Shown here one piece after another: positions 17,755 to 24,139 of a DNA stretch of 35,441 nt. This DNA comes from Magnetococcales bacterium (lineage in GTDB: Bacteria > Pseudomonadota > Magnetococcia > Magnetococcales > Magnetaquicoccaceae). The notes beneath the pieces are model-generated. The model did not search any database and was not told the DNA's origin. It saw only the letters and a list, made by a program, of their open reading frames with translations. The position numbers were made by a program, and so were the translations under genes. Each line of letters starts with the position of its first letter. The stretch's first letter is position 1. The stretch spans positions 1 through 35,441 of the forward strand of contig JADFYM010000009.1 in NCBI GenBank assembly GCA_015233035.1. The letters are read 5' to 3'.

Positions 17755-18899
17755 GGTCTTGTCACCGTTCCTTCCAGCAAAAGATCCGCACCCATCGGGG
17801 TGACACGCAGGTTTGTCAAACGCTGGGCCTCGGCCAACCGGGCCACCCCCTCGCCCTGCAACAGGCCGGGGGCCATCCGCCCGCCGATCAACAGCGGCGC
17901 GAGAAAGAGGGCCAGGCGGTCCACCAGACCGGCCTCCCACAAGGCCGCACTCAGCGTGGCCCCGGACTCCGCCAAGACACTCAAAATACCCCGTTGACCC
18001 AATTGAGCCATCAGGTCAGCCAGATCCACCCGACCGGACGGTGTGGCGCGGCAGAGCAGAATCTGCCCATCGTGTCGCTCACCGACTTTTTGTGCCAAGG
18101 CCCTGCGCCGGGCTGCCGGGGCGTGTTCGGTGGTGGCAATCCAGATCCCCGCCGTGCGGGATGCCGTGAGGATGGCCGCCTCCAGCGGCATCTTCAAGGT
18201 GGAATCCACCACCAGACGAATGGGATCCCGACCGCCCCGCAGACGACAGTTCAACTGGGGATTATCCGCCAACACCGTGCCAATGCCCACCAAAACCCCG
18301 TCATGCCGGGCGCGCAGGCGATGCACCGCCTGCCGGGCCAGCGGTCCGGTAATCCATTGGCTCTCGCCCGTCCGGGTCGCCGTCTTGCCGTCCAGGGAGG
18401 CGGCCATTTTTAACGTGACCAGCGGTCTGCCCTGGGTGATCCAGGTGACAAAGGGTTGGTTGAGCATGGCGGCCTCCGCCTGGCAGACACCCACCGTCAC
18501 GGCCACCCCGGCAGCCAGGAGACGGTGCAACCCCTGGCCCGCCACCAATGGATTGGGATCCTCCATGGCTGCTACCACTCGTTTTACCCCAGCCTGGAGG
18601 AGGGCATCGGTACAGGGTGGTGTCCGGCCATGATGGTTGCAGGGTTCCAGAGTGACATAGACCGTTGCCCCCTGCGCCGCCGTGCCCGCCTGGCGCAAGG
18701 CCAACACCTCGGCATGGGGCAAGCCCGCCCGCTGGTGATACCCTTTGCCCACCACCCGTCCCTCCCGGACAATGACACAGCCCACCAGGGGGTTGGGCCG
18801 GGTGTGGCCAGCGGCCCGGCTGGCCAGACGCAAGGCCTGCTGCATGAAACGGGCATCGTGCTCGAGTATGGGGGAGGAGGGGGGATGTGGAAGAGTCAT
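17739..18899 (-). CDS. ribD: RibD, bifunctional pyrimidine deaminase / reductase
   Basis: This 386-aa enzyme carries out two successive steps of riboflavin synthesis: deamination of the pyrimidinone intermediate, then NADPH-dependent reduction of its ribosyl chain. The N-terminal deaminase has the zinc motifs HAE (62-64) and PCNHHGRTPPC (86-96), with H62, C87 and C96 as Zn ligands and E64 as the general acid/base. The C-terminal reductase domain starts near VTLKMAASLDGKTA and includes the GIGTVLADNPQL nucleotide-binding segment. The length is normal for the fused enzyme. It overlaps ribE downstream by 16 bp. The 346 bp upstream are filled by repeats of families A, B and R. Confidence 0.96.
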   Translation of the reverse strand: MTLPHPPSSPILEHDARFMQQALRLASRAAGHTRPNPLVGCVIVREGRVVGKGYHQRAGLPHAEVLALRQAGTAAQGATVYVTLEPCNHHGRTPPCTDALLQAGVKRVVAAMEDPNPLVAGQGLHRLLAAGVAVTVGVCQAEAAMLNQPFVTWITQGRPLVTLKMAASLDGKTATRTGESQWITGPLARQAVHRLRARHDGVLVGIGTVLADNPQLNCRLRGGRDPIRLVVDSTLKMPLEAAILTASRTAGIWIATTEHAPAARRRALAQKVGERHDGQILLCRATPSGRVDLADLMAQLGQRGILSVLAESGATLSAALWEAGLVDRLALFLAPLLIGGRMAPGLLQGEGVARLAEAQRLTNLRVTPMGADLLLEGTVTRPCLQA

Positions 18900-18935
18900 T
18901 CTGATCGCTCAACAAGGCGGATGGGTATGGTGGGT

Positions 18936-19028
18936 GGTGCCGGTGGGGGCTTTGCCCCCAGCCCCACCAGGGGCTTTGCCCCTGGACCCCACCGGGGGGG
19001 ATAATCCCCCCCGGACCCCCATAATAAT
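18936..19028. repeat. Family A, right-half copy
   Basis: Three consecutive hairpins match the right arm of the full element: TGGGGGC/GCCCCCA (18944-18960), CCAGGGGC/GCCCCTGG (18966-18984), and CCGGGGGGG/CCCCCCCGG with an ATAAT loop (18992-19014). The characteristic end GGACCCCCATAATAAT follows. The left half is absent. The copy runs directly into a family B unit at 19029. Confidence 0.8.
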
Positions 19029-19081
19029 GATCAAAAAAAAAGGGTGGAGGGGTCTGGGGAGGCGGTTCTCCGCCTCCCCAG
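19029..19081 (-). repeat. Family B stem-loop, copy 2
   Basis: This is the reverse complement of the unit at 3021-3072. It has an A-run (19033-19041), GGGTGGAGGGGT, and then the perfect 12-bp stem CTGGGGAGGCGG with loop TTCT (19054-19081). It abuts the family A half-copy, so the two families are physically joined here. Confidence 0.8.
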
Positions 19082-19157
19082 AAGAGGGATCCAGCCACCC
19101 GTCGGTTCTGCTTTGTCGCCCCGCCAAACCACATCTGCTTCGGAATGCGCCATTTCC

Positions 19158-19228
19158 GTCATCCCCGCGCCAGTAGGGATCCAGGTTGCGCAGATACCTC
19201 CTGGATGCCCGCCTGCGCGGGCATGACG
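19158..19228. repeat. Family R, degenerate core copy
   Basis: Two inverted segments related to the R hairpins are present: CGTCATCCCCGCGCCAGTAG... at 19158-19185, with a mismatched stem, and ATGCCCGCCTGCGCGGGCAT at 19204-19223, a near-perfect stem. They are closer together than in the other copies, and the GATCATCG-type ends are missing. It lies just upstream of the 3' end of the receiver gene, in convergent-side intergenic DNA. Confidence 0.6.
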
Positions 19229-19245
19229 GTGCCATCGGTTGCGGT

Positions 19246-19704
19246 TCAGGAACCAACCAGAATTTTATCCAGCAAATCCTTCTTGTGGAACGGTTTGTTG
19301 ATATAACCGTTGCATTTTCCCTTCAGGTAGGCATCAAACAGATCTTGCGGATTGTCGGAGGCGGTTTGCATGATGATGCGCGCAAATTTTCTGTCCTCGA
19401 ACAGCAAATTTTGTTTTCTCCAGTCCAGTTCCCGCAGACGCAACTCTTTCAACACATCAATGCCGCTCATGCCGGGCATTTCAATGTCCAGCAGGATGAT
19501 ATCAAACGATTTTCCGTCGCGGAGTGCCTTTTCAAACAAGGCGATGGCCTGCGGTCCGCCCGTGGCGGCAAAACATTCACAGCAATCGGTCAACATGTCC
19601 TGCAACAGCAGGATGGAAGCAGGATGGTCGTCCACAATCAGTGTTTTAAGCTTTTTGGTGGCCAATGGCCCTGGGGAGTGGGGGGTGCCCGGATCGCTGC
19701 TCAT
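19246..19704 (-). CDS. Stand-alone CheY-like response-regulator receiver protein
   Basis: This 152-aa protein is a single receiver domain with no output domain. The acidic pocket is VDDHP (D25, D26), the phospho-acceptor is D73 in LLDIEMPGMSG, the conserved Thr is in MQTASDN, and the Lys is in INKPFHKKDL. A 16-residue Ser/Pro-rich N-terminal leader precedes the domain. There is an insert between strands 3 and 4 (LRELDWRKQNLLFEDRKF) that is longer than in CheY. AGGAGG lies about 10 nt before the ATG, with a second AGGAG directly before it. No histidine kinase gene is nearby, so the partner is unknown. It may act in phosphorelay or by protein-protein contact. It is on the same strand as the ATPase/TOPRIM genes, 76 bp downstream of them. 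Confidence 0.92.
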   Translation of the reverse strand: MSSDPGTPHSPGPLATKKLKTLIVDDHPASILLLQDMLTDCCECFAATGGPQAIALFEKALRDGKSFDIILLDIEMPGMSGIDVLKELRLRELDWRKQNLLFEDRKFARIIMQTASDNPQDLFDAYLKGKCNGYINKPFHKKDLLDKILVGS

Positions 19705-19780
19705 CTCCTGATCGCCTCCTGATCGTATGTTCTGCGGGACGCCGATTGACCTTGTCCGCCCTCCCAGGGCGGCGTACCTT

Positions 19781-20614
19781 TCATGTTTGACTGACCAGTT
19801 GTTGCAAAGCCTTCCATTCAGGCAGCCAATCCGCTATATCATCTGTCGTGTTTTCAATACCTTTCAGCACTTTCTCTCGAAAGAAATTGGGATGGGCAAA
19901 GCCGCTCTCCTTGAACCACCCCTCCAGCGCAAAAAACAGATCTTTTCCTGAAAAGCCAAACAGATAGTTTTTATACCGGTTGCCCCCCGGTCGACACTCA
20001 AGCAAATGGATCTGGAAGGCATTCAGGACATCCTCCTCTGGAATGGATGCCATTTGGTGGTGGTTGGCTACGATTTCTGCGATCCCACACCGACAGGAAA
20101 CCTCATCCAGTTGCTCTGGAAAACAGTGCGCGTCTTTTCCCCTGGCTGGACCAAAAGAGGATGGCAGTTCCTCGAAGCGCAGACGACTGGCACTCAAGGC
20201 GATGCGAGCGGCTTGATAGACAGCGATGGTATCCCGTGCCGACTCCAGGGCACGACGATAGCATACCGGATCGGGGGATTGCTCGCCCAATGCCCTCGCA
20301 ACGACGATGGGATCCAGGAGATAATTTTCAATCTCTTTGCGTTCCCAACGCCAGCCCAGGCTGGTCTTGCCACCATCCGCAGTCCACACCGGCGATATCC
20401 CTTGTGGCTCTTGCCAATCTGGCAGAAAATCTCCGTCCAGTAAACCAGATACCGCGTTGCTCCCCAACACATCACGATGAGCCTTTACCCTGTTTCCCAT
20501 GCCATATTTGCCGCCCATGGGTTTGACCATACACACACCACCCAGGAGTTTTCCCAACAGGCGAACGTCCGGGCTGCCGCTACCCCCTTCACACAGCAAC
20601 AGGTTTACAGACAC
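19781..20614 (-). CDS. TOPRIM/DUF4435-like protein, partner of the adjacent ATPase
   Basis: This 277-aa protein shows features of the DUF4435/TOPRIM nuclease-like group. A beta strand ends in the TOPRIM glutamate (LLLCEGG, E9) with D16 close behind. A DxD pair (LLDGDF, D60 and D62) follows, then the WERKEIENYLL block (residues 90-100) typical of TOPRIM partners of OLD-like ATPases. The rest is helical and unrecognised. I place the start at the GTG at 20614 because GGGAGG (20621-20626) is exactly 6 nt upstream and the TOPRIM strand begins right there. The upstream ATG at 20701 would force 29 non-conserved residues across the ATPase gene. It overlaps the ATPase stop by 10 nt. In PARIS, AriB is a TOPRIM protein encoded after the AriA ATPase; this is a related arrangement, not a proven homologue. 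Confidence 0.75.
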   Translation of the reverse strand: MSVNLLLCEGGSGSPDVRLLGKLLGGVCMVKPMGGKYGMGNRVKAHRDVLGSNAVSGLLDGDFLPDWQEPQGISPVWTADGGKTSLGWRWERKEIENYLLDPIVVARALGEQSPDPVCYRRALESARDTIAVYQAARIALSASRLRFEELPSSFGPARGKDAHCFPEQLDEVSCRCGIAEIVANHHQMASIPEEDVLNAFQIHLLECRPGGNRYKNYLFGFSGKDLFFALEGWFKESGFAHPNFFREKVLKGIENTTDDIADWLPEWKALQQLVSQT

Positions 20615-21717
20615 AACCGCCCTCCCGGCAGGCGGACAATTTCTGCCGGACTCACCATGCTGGAGATCGCCTCCGAATGGGTCGTCAGCAAAAACTGGCA
20701 AGCGGGGCCGATGCTGGGCAATGCCGCCAGCAGGGCCTGTGCCAGGGGGGGGTGCAGGTTGAGATCCAGTTCGTCGATCAATACGACAGAATTTTTGATC
20801 TGCATGCGCACGAACTCATACAAGAGCGGAAATACCGACTGTTCCCCCGCCGACATCTCCTCAATGTCATAGGTTCGATTGCCGTCCGAGAGGATAAAAT
20901 AATATCCTTCTGGGGTTGGCACGCCCCCCTTGAACATGGGTTCCGGCGTACTGAACGAGCGTCCTGGAAAGACACGCTGGTAACTGTTTTCCAGTTCCAT
21001 CAACCAATCCGTGTCGGTACCCTTATTGGCCAATTGACTGCTGAGCCACCATCCAGTCAAATAGCTCCGCAATTGGGCAACACCAACAGTATGCGAACCG
21101 GTTGTGGCATCTTGTTCGTCCCTTTCATCCATTACAGGCGGCAACGCGGCCAGGTTACGATACTGGTCAAACCAGAACGCCCCAGGTAGCCTGGCAAACC
21201 ACTTTCGCGCATTGTGCGCATTGGCACCGGATTTGAGAAGCTGGCTGGCGTACATGCGTCCTCGAAACTGAAAGACATTCGCCTTCGCGCCCTGGGTTTT
21301 TCCAATAACGCGATAGCTTCCCCCTTCCAGGCGCACCGTAACCCTTTCTGCATCGCCTGGTTCGACATATTCTGTTGCCGCTGCTTGCCGATTTTTGTAC
21401 CACTCCTGGGCCACTTCCTGGGTAGCGACGATTTCGTCAGGGGTGAAATGTACATCCAATTCTATGATCGGTTTTCCCCATTCTTCGTATCGCCCCGGTA
21501 CCCACCCCAACCACTTGAACTCAGACACTTGGCGCGTCCTCCCGAAGACCATGGACAGTGCCAAGGCCACGGCCTGTAGTATGGTGGTCTTGCCGGTGCC
21601 GTTGTCACCCAGAATCAACAACCGGTCGGCAACATCCTGGGTCAGATTATTTTTTACGAAAATTTCATACGTTTGAAACCGTTTAAAATTTTCTAATTTG
21701 ATCCTCGATATTTTCAT
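20605..21717 (-). CDS. OLD/SMC-like AAA (ABC-type) ATPase of a two-gene module
   Basis: This 370-aa ATPase starts MKISRIKLENFKRFQTYEI, the typical opening of RecF/OLD/AAA_21 proteins. Walker A is GDNGTGKTT (38-46). The ABC-like signature is EMSAGEQS (287-294), Walker B is VVLIDELDLNLHP (about 311-323), and the switch His lies in TTHSEA (H347). The central region (about 90-280) carries the inserted arms of this group. The start at 21717 is chosen by homology; upstream in-frame sequence overlaps ppiD. The 5' end is notably AT-rich compared with flanking genes, consistent with acquisition. It lies 55 bp downstream of ppiD and overlaps the TOPRIM gene by 10 nt. Together they look like an anti-phage or DNA-repair effector pair (inference). 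Confidence 0.88.
   Translation of the reverse strand: MKISRIKLENFKRFQTYEIFVKNNLTQDVADRLLILGDNGTGKTTILQAVALALSMVFGRTRQVSEFKWLGWVPGRYEEWGKPIIELDVHFTPDEIVATQEVAQEWYKNRQAAATEYVEPGDAERVTVRLEGGSYRVIGKTQGAKANVFQFRGRMYASQLLKSGANAHNARKWFARLPGAFWFDQYRNLAALPPVMDERDEQDATTGSHTVGVAQLRSYLTGWWLSSQLANKGTDTDWLMELENSYQRVFPGRSFSTPEPMFKGGVPTPEGYYFILSDGNRTYDIEEMSAGEQSVFPLLYEFVRMQIKNSVVLIDELDLNLHPPLAQALLAALPSIGPACQFLLTTHSEAISSMVSPAEIVRLPGGRLCL
20621..20626 (-). promoter_or_regulatory. Shine-Dalgarno site that fixes the GTG start of the TOPRIM gene
   Basis: GGGAGG on the minus strand lies within the last codons of the ATPase gene, 6 nt before GTG at 20614. It is the only well-placed site near the N-terminus of the TOPRIM frame and implies termination-reinitiation coupling with the ATPase. 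Confidence 0.7.
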
Positions 21718-21772
21718 GGTCGCATCCCAGAGAGATATCGATTCATCTGTCTGAATAGGCCGGGCTGCCTGT

Positions 21773-23701
21773 TCAAAACCGATCCAACGCCGCCGGATAC
21801 ACCTTGACCTTGGCCTCGCGCCGCAAGCCATCCAGAAAGGCAGCCATCTGCTCTTGTCCCAGGGCCCCCTCCAGAGCCGGACGCAGTTTTTTGACCCCGG
21901 CGTCCATCTCCTTGGCCTCGGCGGCGTTGATGCCCTGCAAACGGACCACAATCAACTCCTCCAACCCTTCCAGCACTTCGGTATGGAGGGGGTGGGTCAT
22001 GTCCAACTTGAACGCCGCCGTGCGCACCACCGGCAGTGGTCCCCCTTTGCCACCATTGCGCAAAAACGGCTCGGAAACCTCCGCATGAATGGCCGCATGG
22101 ATCGAGGCCGCCTCCTCCCAACGCTTGCCCTCCTGCAAGGCCTGCAACGCTTTGGTCATCAGTGCCGTCGCCCGCTGGTGGGCCTGTTCCGTGCGAAACA
22201 GACTGGTGACGGCCTCTCTGGCCTCATCCAGCGTTTTGGGGGTCGGTTCCCGTCGCTCCAATACATGCAGCACGGCAAATTGTCCTTCCTTCACCTCCAC
22301 CAGAGGACTGGTCTCCCCGGCGGGGGTGGCAAAGGCCGCTTCCAAAAATTTTTCTTCCCGCTCAATCTCTTCCGCAGTCTTGTTCTCTTCCGGCCCATTG
22401 GCCGCATGGGAGAAAAAGTCGGTCACCCGGTAATGCAGCTTCAGGTCGTCCGCCACCGCCTGGAGACTCCCGGAGGTGGCTACCCGATCTTCCAGCACAT
22501 TGGAACGTTCGTAAACCAACTCCTGGACCTTGTGTTCCGCCAGACGATCCTTGATTTCAGGCGTTACCTGCGCCAACGACTGGGTCTCCCCGGCCTGAAT
22601 GGCCGTGACCACAATCAGATGGTAACCAAATTCGCTCTTGATCGGTGCGGAAACCTGACCCACCGGCAGCGAAAAGGCAGCCTCTTCCAGGGCCGTGTTG
22701 ATCGTCTCCCGCGTGAACTCGCCCAGTTCACCCCCCTTGGCCTTGGAGACATCGTCGGAGAGTGCCAAGGCGACCGTGGCAAACGCTTCGCCCTTGTTGA
22801 GCCGTTCCTGCGCCTGTTGGACGCGCGCCTTGGCCCCCGGTTCATCCGCCTCGCTGGTCACCTGCGCCAGAATATGACTGACCCGACGCCGCTCCTCACG
22901 GCGAAAATCGCTCGAATTTTCGTCGTAATATTCCTTGATTTCCTCGGGAGAGACCTGAATGGAATCCTTTTCATTGGCCTTCACACTGGCCGCATCCAGG
23001 GAGACATATTCCACCTTGACCGAGACCGGGTGCATGAACCGTTCGGCGTGTTCTTTCAGGAAGGCGGTCAGTTGTTCGTCCGTCACCGGTATTTCGGCTT
23101 CCAGTGCCTTGGACTTCAGCTTCAGCATCTCCACAACCCGTTTTTCGTTGTCCATCCGGTAGACATCCTGGACCAGGATCTCGGGCAGGGCCACCACAGT
23201 GCCGACCGTTTGCTGGATTTGACTGGTGACAATCTCCTCCGCCAGTTGGGATTCAAATTCGCGGGGGGTCAGGTGGTTGTCGCGCAACAATTGTCGATAG
23301 CGTTCAGGATCAAACTGGCCGCCCAGCAAAAAACCAGGATTGCTGGCCACCTTTTTCCGCAAGGTTTCTGCCGAAACGGCCAAATGAAAATCCCTCCCGG
23401 CAGACTCGATGAGGCGGCGATTGACCAACTGGTTCAGGGCGCGCTGTTTCAGGCCCAAAACTTCCGCCGTTTTTTTGTCCAATACGCCCCCGAAGCGTTT
23501 TTTCAGTTGGTTGAATTCCTCGTCATAGACCATCGTAAACTCACGCGGTTGAATGACCCAGTTGCCTCCTTCCGCCACTGGCACCCGACTCTCCCGGTTG
23601 ACATAATCCCCCACCCCCCAGATGACAAAGCTCAAGGCAATAAACATCAGCAATGTCTTGATAACCCATGAGTTTGCGCTACGACGCATCAGATTCAGCA
23701 T
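21773..23701 (-). CDS. ppiD: PpiD-like periplasmic peptidyl-prolyl isomerase / chaperone
   Basis: This 642-aa protein is anchored by one N-terminal inner-membrane helix (about 15-33, IKTLLMFIALSFVIWGVGDYV). A SurA-type helical chaperone domain, with LNQLVNRRLIESAGRD and the DPERYRQLL segment, follows. The parvulin domain covers about residues 270-370, from RRVSHILAQV to EFGYHLIVV, with the GGELGEF loop. A second, degenerate C-terminal chaperone region ends at residue 642. PpiD acts at the exit of the SecYEG translocon, assisting folding of exported proteins. The ATG at 23701 (MLNLMRRSANSW) has TGGAG 9 nt upstream and matches the family N-terminus; the longer frame to 23770 is rejected. The ATPase/TOPRIM pair follows on the same strand. 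Confidence 0.94.
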   Translation of the reverse strand: MLNLMRRSANSWVIKTLLMFIALSFVIWGVGDYVNRESRVPVAEGGNWVIQPREFTMVYDEEFNQLKKRFGGVLDKKTAEVLGLKQRALNQLVNRRLIESAGRDFHLAVSAETLRKKVASNPGFLLGGQFDPERYRQLLRDNHLTPREFESQLAEEIVTSQIQQTVGTVVALPEILVQDVYRMDNEKRVVEMLKLKSKALEAEIPVTDEQLTAFLKEHAERFMHPVSVKVEYVSLDAASVKANEKDSIQVSPEEIKEYYDENSSDFRREERRRVSHILAQVTSEADEPGAKARVQQAQERLNKGEAFATVALALSDDVSKAKGGELGEFTRETINTALEEAAFSLPVGQVSAPIKSEFGYHLIVVTAIQAGETQSLAQVTPEIKDRLAEHKVQELVYERSNVLEDRVATSGSLQAVADDLKLHYRVTDFFSHAANGPEENKTAEEIEREEKFLEAAFATPAGETSPLVEVKEGQFAVLHVLERREPTPKTLDEAREAVTSLFRTEQAHQRATALMTKALQALQEGKRWEEAASIHAAIHAEVSEPFLRNGGKGGPLPVVRTAAFKLDMTHPLHTEVLEGLEELIVVRLQGINAAEAKEMDAGVKKLRPALEGALGQEQMAAFLDGLRREAKVKVYPAALDRF

Positions 23702-23814
23702 ACAATGAGACTCCAGGCACTGAAACAGCGAGATTTCAAGGCCCGGCAAGAGCCTCTCCCATGTTGGCAACTATACTGCCCTTGGCTACCCTTTTCAACG
23801 GCTGTTGCCACGCT

Positions 23815-23958
23815 CAACACACATCGCACAGGGTTGTTCCTGTTGGCAGGGGTCCAGGGGGATTATCCCCCTGGTGGGGTCCAGGGGCAACGCCCCTGGC
23901 GGGGCTCGGGGCAGAGCCCCGTATCGGGGCATCCAGGGGTCTGCGAATTAAAAAAACA
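23815..23958 (+). repeat. Family A, left-half copy
   Basis: The terminal segment ACACACATCGCA is followed by the three left-arm hairpins of the full element and ends at a GCGAATTAAAAAAAC segment equivalent to the centre-left of copy 1. The right arm is missing. A complete family R element begins two bases later. With that element it fills most of the 438-bp gap between the ppiD start and the ABC exporter stop. Confidence 0.8.
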
Positions 23959-23959
23959 A

Positions 23960-24108
23960 GCCTTGATCATCGTTTCGGCCACTCCAGTCAGAACCCTGGA
24001 TTCCCGCCTTCGCGGGAATGACGAGCGAATTTCGTGTCCTACCCATTCCCGTCATGCCCGCGAAGGCGGGCATCCAGGAGAGTTCGTGGACGAAACGATG
24101 ATCAAGGC
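23960..24108 (-). repeat. Family R inverted-repeat element, copy 3 (complete)
   Basis: This is the clearest copy: 149 bp with terminal inverted repeats GCCTTGATCATCGTTTCG at the left and its exact 18-bp complement at the right. Inside are the two hairpins of opposite orientation. It is the reverse complement of copy 1. It ends 32 bp before the stop codon of the ABC exporter gene. Confidence 0.88.
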
Positions 24109-24139
24109 CGACGGACTCGGGCATTTTGCAATTACCTCA

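Noticed and set aside
17755-17940. N-terminal extension of riboflavin synthase
   Set aside because: The extension lies inside ribD in another frame; the conserved MFTGLIE start at 17754 is decisive.
19781-21717. Firm naming of the pair as PARIS (AriA/AriB)
   Set aside because: Motifs and order agree, but I cannot exclude other OLD/Gabija-like or repair families without profile searches.
21718-21951. N-terminal extension of the OLD-like ATPase
   Set aside because: The extra 78 residues are Arg/Trp/Pro-rich shadow of ppiD. The family N-terminus MKISRIKLENFKRF begins at 21717.
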